The notes beneath the pieces were generated by a model. That model made no database searches and was not told where the DNA came from. It saw nothing but the letters and a program-made list of their open reading frames with translations. A DNA stretch of 64,000 bases from Alteromonas lipotrueiana. Lineage in GTDB: Bacteria; Pseudomonadota; Gammaproteobacteria; Enterobacterales; Alteromonadaceae. The stretch spans positions 62,001-126,000 of the forward strand of contig NZ_JAESDK010000003.1 of assembly GCF_019249245.1 (NCBI RefSeq), given 5' to 3'. Positions 46,501-53,964 of the stretch are shown here, piece after piece (within the stretch, counting starts at the first letter, position 1; every line of letters begins with the position of its first letter). The position numbers and the translations under genes were made by a program.

Positions 46501-47797
46501 CCTGAAGATAGAAAGTGCTTTCCATAGTATCTAACTCAAGCCGCGTTAAACCGTTGGAGGTACCGACCCACAGAATCTCTGGTTCAGGCTGATAAAAGCT
46601 CCATACGGTATTATTACTTAACACTTCAGAAGTCTGATTTCGCGTATTTTGTATGGTATTAATAGTTAGTGTTTCGGGAGACCAAAATAAAGCCCCACCA
46701 AGCTCGGTTCCCAGCCAAAGGTTTTTGCCCTTGTCTATGGCCAACGCACGGATCGTTTTTTTTGCCAGTTCCACTTCGCCTGCATTAGGTTGCAGAACAT
46801 GGGTTTGTTGCCATGTTCCACTACTTCCTTGTGATAACGAATATAGCCCGGAAGTCGTTGCTAACCAGTAGTCATTTGTGCCTTTTTCTATCATTTCCCA
46901 AACATTGAGGTCTTTAGATATTGTTGTAAAGTTAACCTCTTTGTTTTTATCTAAAGCATGCTCAAGGTCAGCTAGTTGAGTTTCAAATACGCCTTCTACA
47001 GTAGTGACTATGAAACGCTGTTGACTGTCTACCATTAAAAATTTGCTATTAAAATTATTGGTGTTTTTCGGGTTATCACCTAAATAGTTGACTTCAACTA
47101 ACGGGGCTTGACGTTTATTGCGTAACTTTGCAAAAAGCCCTTCTGAGCTTGCGATATATAAATATTTCTCGCTTAACCAAATGTCGCGAATGAGGTTGTC
47201 TCTTTGGCGCAGAGAGGCAGGAAGAACAGCCAGGGTGTTCGCTTTTTTGTTGTGCGAATTGATGAACACTACCTCATGATCAAGTGCTACGTAGATATTC
47301 TTTTGATCATCTTCGATAAATTTTCGTGCAGTTTGAACCCAGGGTGGATGAGTGCGCGCCTGAATATAAATCGGTCGCTCAATCTCCTGCGTTTGGAGGT
47401 TTAATTTATAGACCCCCGAAGATTGCGTTCCAATCCATAAGTTTTGCGATGAATCTAAAAAAAGACTTTTGATACTGGCATTAACAAAGGCGTTATTAGG
47501 TCCGTTCAGGGTTAAAAAGTTGTAGCCATCCCAACGACACACTCCCCCTTCTGTAGCAAACCAAATAAAGCCGTCGTTATCTATTAGTATATCCTGAATA
47601 GTATCCTGGCTAAGCCCTTGTTGTGTAGAAAGGTGCTTGAACTGCGGTTCTGTAATAACCGGTGTGGCAAAAGACAGCGCCGAAAAAAGGCTTACGCATA
47701 TCCCGCTTATTATCAGGCACAAACGTATGACACACCATGAATAGAAAGGAAAAACTGGCTTTAAAATTCTAAGCACACTAAACGCGATTTTCACCAA
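43541..47797 (-). CDS. Propeller-sensor GGDEF-EAL protein (Reg_prop, Y_Y_Y, PAS, GGDEF, EAL)
   Basis: A 1418-residue membrane sensor. After a signal/anchor come two-component regulator propeller repeats (about 45-770; e.g. IWFATEGGVCRWDGYNF, LWIGTQSSGVYKL), a Y_Y_Y domain, a transmembrane helix near 870 and a PAS domain (about 905-1010). The GGDEF domain has an intact LGGDEF signature and DLDRFKGINDTLGH. The EAL domain has ELLLRCP in place of EALLRW, but keeps the catalytic AINIS, FEITEG, DDFGTGYSSL, LKIDRSFI, AEGVE and HQGYLYAKP. It may make or break c-di-GMP in response to a periplasmic ligand, such as a polysaccharide fragment. It is monocistronic. Confidence 0.92.
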   Translation of the reverse strand: MVKIAFSVLRILKPVFPFYSWCVIRLCLIISGICVSLFSALSFATPVITEPQFKHLSTQQGLSQDTIQDILIDNDGFIWFATEGGVCRWDGYNFLTLNGPNNAFVNASIKSLFLDSSQNLWIGTQSSGVYKLNLQTQEIERPIYIQARTHPPWVQTARKFIEDDQKNIYVALDHEVVFINSHNKKANTLAVLPASLRQRDNLIRDIWLSEKYLYIASSEGLFAKLRNKRQAPLVEVNYLGDNPKNTNNFNSKFLMVDSQQRFIVTTVEGVFETQLADLEHALDKNKEVNFTTISKDLNVWEMIEKGTNDYWLATTSGLYSLSQGSSGTWQQTHVLQPNAGEVELAKKTIRALAIDKGKNLWLGTELGGALFWSPETLTINTIQNTRNQTSEVLSNNTVWSFYQPEPEILWVGTSNGLTRLELDTMESTFYLQADERFSSSDSLISQIVPAPQGKLFLTTYEGIRLFDPVTEELSVLPTNNASDAAVVQDWTYGMSLGPDGKLYFMAHDFFRYDPYTQKLENLSLSEHGISPQSAVSFLGFSEKLNNQLFLAAKDALWLVDAETLKAHVLYDYQTHEKNNSVAISSWGIDDFDTLWLGFPRFGLVGIELSNRDAVQRYNSNNVLSTDVVYGVRVDQANNIWFSSHQGVYRFSPRNQLIKNYSYGKELTVSEFNDGASITLSDGKVAFGSTRGVVIFDPYSHIATDSQNRIKQSMAITSVELSSRLLTLPLNNLNGRHIDLYDDDFGVKISFSSMISESAGRGNYLYTLSRDKSIVSQGVSADGVASFAFLAPGKYRFEVKPATAHFNYDISPAFITFKIAYPPFRSPFAYAMYAMATLVLLFLYFSHRNQHLKRQANTERQLRLMGQAFRQTRDWVLVFDPDSIPIAANPAFCVVFGLNPKASLSQQWEKLRLKRPELSQKLQSPLKDLQPGEFWKQETRIAGVNGQQFDVLIDITAATIEQKGNTIDHYLVVISDISEQKTAERKLLKLANYDNLTGLVNRSLLLDRLEHALGHAANHRTQVAVLFVDLDRFKGINDTLGHDYGDKLLKVVAGRMQNLASKDDTVARLGGDEFVIVLEDVVRTQDINSFVGQLIEAVETPISLGEEIVSTSCSVGIAFYPEDASAPAELLKQADVAMYSAKKDKVNRFTYYTCELNERAREQLKLENKVKRAYQQDCFVNYYQPIMNISSGKPEGVELLLRCPMPNEALYPDQFIPVLEQLRYIVDVTRKAIVRALNDAQRWRQMGFTGYIAINISALQFRADLQLELLCDALAARGLPRSALRFEITEGALMEDSSRVVEQLQTFQNAGFKLALDDFGTGYSSLSYLKRFPLDILKIDRSFIMGLGQNRQADALVETSIKLANTFNMECVAEGVEEQWQSDYLLQLGCHFHQGYLYAKPMPADEIDTIFTRIFSPPL

Positions 47798-48103
47798 GCA
47801 ACTGTCCGTTTATTATTTTTATCGGCCTATTGGTTAATATATCAATATAAACTTCACCGGCGAGTAAAATTTTGTCGCCAGCTTAATTTTATATACCTAA
47901 GATTCAGGCCATTTTAAAAAACACGATGTATCTTCAAAACAATTATCCACATTGCACACCATGCCTTAATAGCTGAATATTTTGTTAAGTTATAAATATG
48001 GCGAAGAACATAATGCTTTAGGACTATCTTATACGGGTAGTGAGTATAAATACAGCCTATTAGATAGGTTAATGCGGTTATAGAATTTAAATAATTTTAA
48101 GAT
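47798..48103. other. Intergenic region, nothing recognised
   Basis: About 306 bp of AT-rich sequence between the propeller-GGDEF-EAL gene start and the RNase J-like gene end. It must hold the promoter of the former. I see no gene, hairpin or repeat. Confidence 0.45.
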
Positions 48104-49471
48104 TTAATCGCGGCGCAAGGCTATGCGGCCAACTTTCACTACCTGCCTGCGAATGCTTGGCGCCGGCGCAAGTCGGTATAAGTCTCCATTTAAGCCTACC
48201 TGACGTTTTTTAACACCTGTTGCTTTAGCAACCTGGGCATGAGCATTTAAATGAGCGGGTTCGCCATGTACAGGAATGGCAATCTGAGGTTTTACCCACT
48301 GATACATCAACGTTAATTCTTCTTCACACGGATGGCCACTGGCGTGAATGGGTAATGTGCTATTTTCGCTTTGAAGTGTGGCAATGCCCTTTCCTTCAAA
48401 CTGCCGAAGCAGACTTGCAACCGCATTTTCATTTCCCGGGATAGTTATACTAGAAAAAATAACAATATCCCCCTTATCCAATGATAAATGTGGGTGTGAG
48501 TCTCGAGCAATACGCCCCAAAGCGGCATTCGCTTCGCCCTGACTGCCTGTAGCCACAGCGAGTACTTCGTCAGGTGGCAGGTATCCAATATGCGATGGCT
48601 CTACAAGAGACAAATCGGTGGGCCAGACATCCATCTTTTTTGCAATGCTATACATATTCAATAACGAGCGCCCAAAAAGCGCCATATATCGATTTGTTTT
48701 AACCGCTACTCTGGCTAACGAGATGAGTCGAGCGATGTTACTTCCGAAACAACTAACCACTACTCTACCCTTTTGCGGTCGTATCGTGGCAAGTAGCCCG
48801 TCATAGCAGTTTCGTTCAGAAACGGAAAAACCTGGTTTGTTGGCATTTGTTGAATCACACACCATCGCCAGAATATTTTCTTGCTGTAAGCGGCGATAAA
48901 GATGGGTATCAAAAGGCTTTCCGGTAATGGGTTGTGCGTCTATTTTCCAGTCTGCCGTGTGCAGAACGGTCCCTGCCGGGGTGGTTATCTTGATGGCGTA
49001 GGGCTCAGGAATAGAATGAGTGACAGCCAACCAGCTGATAGAAAAAGGACCAACCTGAATATGACTGTCGCCGTCGACTTCAACAATAGGAACCTTTCCC
49101 TCTAAACCTGCTTCAGCGAGCTTTCTTCGTAGCACTTCAGCAGTAAAACGTGTGGTATAAACGGGGCATTTCAAGCGAGGCCATAAGTACGGAAGCGCGC
49201 CCACATGATCTTCATGTGCATGAGTAATGACTATGCCACACAAATTTTCTTTTTGTGCAGAGATAAAGGATGGATCGGGAGCGACAACCTGAGCCCGCTC
49301 TGTGGCTGGCATTGAAGCAAGATAAGGCGCCGTCAATGGCTCATCAAAACTTACCCCACAGTCAACCATTAACCACTGGCCCGCATGCCCATAGAGGTTC
49401 ATATTCATACCAATCTCACCTGTTCCACCTAATGGTAAAAACCAGAAATCGTTAGAACCGGGAGTCAACAA
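48104..49471 (-). CDS. RNase J-like metallo-beta-lactamase-fold nuclease
   Basis: A 455-residue MBL/beta-CASP protein. It begins FLPLGGTGEIGMNMNLYGH. The metal motif is ITHAHEDHVGALPYLW (HxHxDH). Further ligands lie in WLAVTHSIPEPYAI and TADWKID. The beta-CASP region has VATGSQGEANAALGRI and HASGHPCEEELTLMYQWVKP, and the end has AIPVHGEPAHLNAHAQVAK. These match RNase J, a 5'-3' exo/endoribonuclease, though at 455 residues it is shorter than the usual 550 and lacks the C-terminal domain. Gammaproteobacteria normally rely on RNase E, so its role may be specialised. Repeat cluster D lies upstream of its start. Confidence 0.88.
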   Translation of the reverse strand: MLTPGSNDFWFLPLGGTGEIGMNMNLYGHAGQWLMVDCGVSFDEPLTAPYLASMPATERAQVVAPDPSFISAQKENLCGIVITHAHEDHVGALPYLWPRLKCPVYTTRFTAEVLRRKLAEAGLEGKVPIVEVDGDSHIQVGPFSISWLAVTHSIPEPYAIKITTPAGTVLHTADWKIDAQPITGKPFDTHLYRRLQQENILAMVCDSTNANKPGFSVSERNCYDGLLATIRPQKGRVVVSCFGSNIARLISLARVAVKTNRYMALFGRSLLNMYSIAKKMDVWPTDLSLVEPSHIGYLPPDEVLAVATGSQGEANAALGRIARDSHPHLSLDKGDIVIFSSITIPGNENAVASLLRQFEGKGIATLQSENSTLPIHASGHPCEEELTLMYQWVKPQIAIPVHGEPAHLNAHAQVAKATGVKKRQVGLNGDLYRLAPAPSIRRQVVKVGRIALRRD

Positions 49472-49747
49472 TGAAATACCTACCTCCTGAATATGAACTT
49501 TTACGTTATAGAGTGTCTTCGATTCTAAAGGACTTGTATTTTAAACCTGCCTTAAGAAAACTGCGCTGTCTAAACCGGTTAAGTCAAAATTCTTCGAGAA
49601 GAGGCCGGGTTAATTTGCAGTAAGCTGACCTCAAGGACAGTCCGAGTCTATTTTCTTGCTGACAAATTCATTATCTTGAATTTGTTCACTGAAGGATGAC
49701 TGCCTATGAATCCACCTTCAATATTTACAGGTATTTTCCGACAATGG

Positions 49748-50222
49748 ACCACTACTATTGCAACGCTATTAAAACCGGACAGCCACCCTAAGCAGGGTAA
49801 ACAAATGTGGGTGTCCAGGGCCGTTATTACTAAAACCGGACACCCACCTTAATTAATAGCAGTTCTGAACAACTTAATGCCTATGCAAATCTAAATAAAA
49901 GTGGGTGTCCAAGCGATCTTTGCTACCAAAGCGTGAATGTCCAAACCAACATCTATCTTTGCTACCAAAGCGTAAATGTCCAAACCAAAATCTAGACCAC
50001 TACTATTACAACGCTACTAAAACTGGACACCCACCTTAAGCAGGGTAAACAAGTGTGGGTGTCCAGGGTTCGTTATGGAGGCTCATTGTGTACGACTCGT
50101 TGTGGACACCCGCCGTAATTAATAGCAGTTCTGAACAACTTAATGCCTATGCAAATCAAAATAAAAGTGGGTGTCCAAGCGATCTTCAGATACCCCCGCT
50201 ACCAAAGTATGGGTGTCCAAAC
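49748..50222. repeat. Repeat cluster D: tandem units with paired GGACACCCAC / GTGGGTGTCC hairpins
   Basis: Two tandem copies of a unit of about 230-250 bp (starting at 49748 and 49996 with ACCACTACTATT). Boxes: GGACAGCCAC 49777, GTGGGTGTCC 49807, GGACACCCAC 49838, GTGGGTGTCC 49901, GGACACCCAC 50025, GTGGGTGTCC 50055, GGACACCCGC 50104, GTGGGTGTCC 50167, and GGGTGTCC at 50211. Opposite orientations alternate, so neighbouring boxes form hairpins with 20-60 nt loops. Degenerate AATGTCCAAACC copies occur at about 49936-49986. The sequence between 49472 and 49748 holds nothing I recognise. Confidence 0.87.
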
Positions 50223-50343
50223 CCACCACTTCCAATATTCAGAGATTCATTCCCGCAGCTTACAATTCTACGCCTGAGTAATAAAAGGGCGAACTTATTA
50301 TCTGAATTCGGGGCTGGTAGCTACTATATTCAGATTTGCTTAA

Positions 50344-50580
50344 TCAATCGTGATGCAATTGAGTATTGAGGTCGTCTATTACTACCACCCAGGCAGCATC
50401 TTCGTGAATCGCCTGCTTAAGAAAAGCTTTTTGTCCGTCATTCCAAAATGGCGCTTCTTCGATATGCCGGCTGTCGTTCATGCCGCGATGTTTTTCGATA
50501 AACGATTCAATAGAGTCTTCGTCCGAATCCAGGCCAAGTTGTTCGAATAAATCTTTCATAGTAGGTTGTTCTGTAAACAT
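50344..50580 (-). CDS. DUF2789 family protein
   Basis: A 78-residue acidic cytoplasmic protein: TMKDLFEQLGLDSDEDSIESFIEKHRG, then APFWNDGQKAFLKQAIHEDAAWVVVIDDLNTQL. The spaced LFxQLGL, FW...Q..FL..AI..DA.W pattern matches DUF2789 from memory. Function is unknown. It has a CGGAG ribosome binding site and appears monocistronic between repeat cluster D and a DUF2750 gene. Confidence 0.82.
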   Translation of the reverse strand: MFTEQPTMKDLFEQLGLDSDEDSIESFIEKHRGMNDSRHIEEAPFWNDGQKAFLKQAIHEDAAWVVVIDDLNTQLHHD

Positions 50581-50714
50581 TAAATGCTCCGAGAAGGTAA
50601 ATGTATGCAGTTTAAACGCGGATGAGGAGAGGCGAGATCAGCTTTTTTGAAAGGACTTTATTGGTATAGATTAAAGAAGCAGAGAACATTCATATATTCT
50701 CTGCCTGTGTATGA

Positions 50715-51071
50715 TTACATAACTTTTTCAGCTAAGACGTCGGGTTCAATAATTTCCCCTTCCTCGCCAGGAACCGGACAAACAACAACAACCAGACTGT
50801 CCTGCATCAATCCAGGTGTCCATTTTTTTAGCCAGTCCTTTAGGGTAATGGGCATAGGCTCACAGTCAGCCCAATCTTCAGTAGCCCAAAGTGACGCCAG
50901 ACCAGCATCAGGCCACACTGGAACACCGTCTTCATCGTCGGTAGTCAGCATGACGCAGCCGTCACCGTCTTTCAAAATCCAAACTTCTTCATTATCTTTG
51001 ATGCTAGAGATGGTTTCACTCATTCTTACATCAGCGTTAGCATTCAGTAGTGGATGTGAGTCTAAAGCCAT
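50715..51071 (-). CDS. DUF2750 family protein
   Basis: A 118-residue acidic protein: SSIKDNEEVWILKDGDGCVML, GVPVWPDAGLASLWATEDWADCEPMPITLKDWLKKWTPGL split over its middle, and VCPVPGEEGEIIEPDVLA at the end. The tryptophan pattern and the final V.P.PGE.G..I.P..L fit DUF2750. I choose the ATG at 51071 (MALDSHPLL) since GAGGAACG sits before it; the frame is open to an ATG at 51107. Function is unknown. Confidence 0.82.
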   Translation of the reverse strand: MALDSHPLLNANADVRMSETISSIKDNEEVWILKDGDGCVMLTTDDEDGVPVWPDAGLASLWATEDWADCEPMPITLKDWLKKWTPGLMQDSLVVVVCPVPGEEGEIIEPDVLAEKVM

Positions 51072-51229
51072 AACGCGTTCCTCTATTTTATTTCTTAAAA
51101 AAGTCAATAATGACCTTTAGGATGCAAGTTATTTTCTACTTCTAACAATGGGCTCTAAACCATCTAAATCAAGTCGGATTTGTACATCCCCTAAAACAGA
51201 ACAGACAAGACTGTTCATAACTATGATAA

Positions 51230-52063
51230 TCAAATTATATTATGAAATACCGAATCGATAACCGTCTGCAATATGGGTCGTTTAATGGTTTTTAAATGAT
51301 TGAGGTACACACACACTGACACTGGCGCCTGAGATTTTATCAACCTCAATTCAACCGACCTGCTTTTCTTTAATCCGATATCCAAGGGCAATACTACGTA
51401 ACCCCCTTCATCCTCTAAAGAAGCCATTGCCAGTCTTAGCGAATTGGTACGTAGCCTGGCTTCTCGCAACTGCGGAAACTGCTGAAATAATGCCTCACGT
51501 GCCTTTGCCCCCCACTCTATCGAGACAAAGTCCGCTCCCGCAGGAGTCTCAGGTACTGAATTTGTAGCAAACAAACCAAGCGGTTGTTCAAACACCGGTT
51601 CACTAATCACTTCTTCCGATTTTAAAGGTTCTGACGAAAAAGCTAAATCAATCACGCGCTCATGCAGTTGTCTGGACAAACCTTCTAAGGTGAGAACCTC
51701 AGCTTTTACAGACCAATCGGGAAAGTGCTCGTAGATTTTTGTTAAAGTTTGAGTAAGTTGCAACTCACTGGCTAATTGTGTAGCGCCACATACCACAAAC
51801 TCACCTGACTCCAGTTGTAACTCTCGCTTGGCCTCTTTCAATGTATCGTTTAACTGATAAGCATAGGGAAGTAACTTATCACCGGCTGAAGTCAGTTGAA
51901 TACTATTTCGATGCCGTATAAAAAGAGTAGTTTGAAAATATTCTTCAAGCAGCTTAATGCGTGCGCTAACGGCTGACTGGGTTAAAAATAAATTTTCTGC
52001 GGCTTTTCCGAAGTGACGAGTGTTCGCAACTTCAATAAAAGTAGATAAAAAACGAATATCCAT
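51230..52063 (-). CDS. hdfR: LysR-family regulator HdfR-like
   Basis: A 277-residue LysR regulator. The N-terminus MDIRFLSTFIEVANTRHFGK, AAENLFLTQSAVSARIKLLE and LFIRHRNSIQLTSAG matches HdfR closely (HFG.AAE.L.LTQSAVS.RI..LE; RHRN.I.LT.AG). In E. coli HdfR represses flhDC, and it sits beside maoP (yifE). Here a MaoP homologue lies 540 bp away, divergently, with a DUF3545 gene between. Target genes in this organism are unknown. Confidence 0.83.
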   Translation of the reverse strand: MDIRFLSTFIEVANTRHFGKAAENLFLTQSAVSARIKLLEEYFQTTLFIRHRNSIQLTSAGDKLLPYAYQLNDTLKEAKRELQLESGEFVVCGATQLASELQLTQTLTKIYEHFPDWSVKAEVLTLEGLSRQLHERVIDLAFSSEPLKSEEVISEPVFEQPLGLFATNSVPETPAGADFVSIEWGAKAREALFQQFPQLREARLRTNSLRLAMASLEDEGGYVVLPLDIGLKKSRSVELRLIKSQAPVSVCVYLNHLKTIKRPILQTVIDSVFHNII

Positions 52064-52121
52064 GAGAAATGATGGTTAGCAATGTTGCGCTAAACCTTGC
52101 ACAGAAGAGCGAAAATGTAAA

Positions 52122-52167
52122 CAAAAAACGCTAAAAGCCCAAACCTTTTGGCCGGGCCTCACTAGCG
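52122..52167 (-). terminator. Intrinsic terminator of the DUF3545 gene
   Basis: On the minus strand CGCTA...GGCCC...GGGC...TAGCG followed by a T run forms a two-step stem just behind the DUF3545 stop codon. It also separates it from hdfR. Confidence 0.8.
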
Positions 52168-52177
52168 CGTTTTAAAG

Positions 52178-52342
52178 CTATGCACTCTCGGGGTGCAAAC
52201 GGCGTTGCTTTTCCCGACGCATAAGTTCACGCTGCAGCTTGCTTTTAACCTCGTGACGGCGGTCACTTTTTTTCTTACCTTGAAACTCGCCCTCTTCTAC
52301 CGAGTCCCATTTTTCAGGTTGGTAACGATAGTCTTTACTCAT
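52178..52342 (-). CDS. DUF3545 family small protein
   Basis: A 54-residue, strongly basic protein: MSKDYRYQPEKWDSVEEGEF, then a lysine/arginine-rich helix KKKSDRRHEVKSKLQRELMR and a short end PESA. The pattern fits DUF3545, small proteins found in Alteromonadales and Vibrionales near ribosome- or chromosome-related genes. The high charge suggests nucleic-acid or ribosome contact, but the function is unknown. A strong terminator follows. Confidence 0.82.
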   Translation of the reverse strand: MSKDYRYQPEKWDSVEEGEFQGKKKSDRRHEVKSKLQRELMRREKQRRLHPESA

Positions 52343-52599
52343 TGTCTTCTCTGTTGTAGATGCTTACAGGTCTATTATCTGTACCTTTGTACAAATTTAA
52401 AACAAATTTTTATCATCGTAACGATGAAATAATTTGTATGATCGATTCGTCAATAATGACGACCCAAGCTTATCAATTTTATAAAATGCCAAAGTTCGAA
52501 TTTTTTTATGGTTAAGATGATTTTTTTTTGTTTTGTGATTAGCGAAAATTGACATACAAAGCGTGTTAGGCCCAGACCCAACCTCATCGAGAAAGCTCT

Positions 52600-52956
52600 A
52601 TGACACTGTTTAACATACGCCAAGGTACTAAACTTTTCGCTGATCGCATTAAATTTCCTTATGGCTTCAAGAAGTCAGGAGATTTTAGTATTTCGGAAGC
52701 AGAACTCCTCGGTTACTACGGATTCACACTGTTTAAACTTGAACAAGGTGAAATAAAGCCCGAAACCGCTGACGAAAAACACTTTTTAGCGGTTGTAAAA
52801 GGAAAAGCCACCGCCACGACACTGCTGGAAAAAACCTGGCTAAAATACATTCGCCTTTCTCGGCATGCGCGTCCCTTTCATACGCTGCACGGTAAAGCCA
52901 AAAATCAAAGTGACTTTTATGAAAATGATGTCGAAGATTACGATATCGCTGGATAA
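52600..52956 (+). CDS. maoP: MaoP (YifE, DUF413) family protein
   Basis: A 118-residue protein: FADRIKFPYGFKKSGDFSIS, EAELLGYYGFTLFKLEQGE, DEKHFLAVVKGKATATTLLEKTWLKYI split over its core, and RHARPFHTLHGK. This matches E. coli YifE ([28 protein letters not shown]). MaoP acts with the maoS site in macrodomain organisation around the origin in E. coli; whether it does so here is unknown. It is divergent from the DUF3545/hdfR side, mirroring the hdfR-maoP pair of enterobacteria. Confidence 0.87.
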   Translation: MTLFNIRQGTKLFADRIKFPYGFKKSGDFSISEAELLGYYGFTLFKLEQGEIKPETADEKHFLAVVKGKATATTLLEKTWLKYIRLSRHARPFHTLHGKAKNQSDFYENDVEDYDIAG

Positions 52957-53231
52957 AAATCTGAACCGGTAAATACGTTACGCTGCATACAGAAGTGATA
53001 TAAAAGGCATGTGGTCATAAATACGGGCAACGTGCCTTACCGTGCTTCGTCATCTTGCTACTCTATAATGTGTCGTACACACGTTGTTAGCTACTGCGCT
53101 TGTCAACTTACCCCCGCTCGTCAATCCTTTTATCAAGGGCCCTTTTTTGATCCATCAGCCCGACCATAACGAATTGAATATTAAATCGTCTTCACCTTTG
53201 AAGGCCAGACTTTCCAGAAGGATTGTAAAAT

Positions 53232-53960
53232 ATGATTTCCCATAAGCAGATGAAGCAATATTCAATTCACGCCACTGATGGTGATATCGGCGGCTGTAAA
53301 GACATCCTTTTTGACGATCAGGACTTTGTTGCAAGATATTTGGTTGCGGATACAAATAGTTGGCTTCCACTTAGCCGTAAAGTTGTTATATCACCTATCG
53401 CGGTCAACAAAGTCGATACTGAAGAGCAGTGGTTGTCCATCAACATGTCTTCTCAATCAATAAAAGAAGGCCCTTCGATTGACGAACACAAGCCGGTGAG
53501 TCGCGAATACGAAGAAACGTTGTTTAAGTATTTTGGGTATGGCTACTATTGGATTGGTCCAGGGGCCTGGGGCAACTTTTCTCACCCAACGCAACTGGCT
53601 GAGCAGGATCTTGAAAAAGAAGTTGAACAAGCTCCGACAAAACCGACAAATCATTTACGCTCATGCAATGAAGTTCACGGGTATGACGTAGAAACCCTGG
53701 ATGATGACGTAGGTCATATTACTGATTTCATATTTGATAACTCAGGATGGACGCTGCAACTTTTCGTCATTGACACCAATAACTGGTTACCTGGCGGAAA
53801 GAAATTAGCGGTTCGCCCTACCGACGTAAAAAATATCGATTGGTCAAGTCACAAAGTACAGGTAAATCTATCGCATGACGCTCTGATGGAAAAACCGGAA
53901 ATCGACATGGACCGGCTTGCTGACGCAGCTTATCTGGAATCTATTTTAGCGAAGGCTTGA
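53232..53960 (+). CDS. Double PRC-barrel domain protein
   Basis: A 242-residue cytoplasmic protein with two PRC-barrel-like domains, at about 1-80 (YSIHATDGDIGGCKDILFDD, ARYLVADTNSWLPLSRKVVI) and about 145-235 (HGYDVETLDDDVGHITDFIF, LFVIDTNNWLPGGKKLAV). The shared D(T)N.WLP motif in both shows internal duplication. PRC-barrels occur in RimM and photosynthetic reaction-centre H subunits; free-standing ones are often stress-linked. The fumarase gene starts 4 bp after its stop, so the two are co-transcribed. The biochemical role is unknown. Confidence 0.82.
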   Translation: MISHKQMKQYSIHATDGDIGGCKDILFDDQDFVARYLVADTNSWLPLSRKVVISPIAVNKVDTEEQWLSINMSSQSIKEGPSIDEHKPVSREYEETLFKYFGYGYYWIGPGAWGNFSHPTQLAEQDLEKEVEQAPTKPTNHLRSCNEVHGYDVETLDDDVGHITDFIFDNSGWTLQLFVIDTNNWLPGGKKLAVRPTDVKNIDWSSHKVQVNLSHDALMEKPEIDMDRLADAAYLESILAKA

Positions 53961-53964
53961 TTTT

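Noticed and set aside
49706-49852. 48-codon frame starting MNPPSIFTGIF upstream of repeat cluster D
   Set aside because: It has a passable AAGGA upstream, but most of its length is encoded by the repeat unit and would stop inside a GGACACCCAC box.
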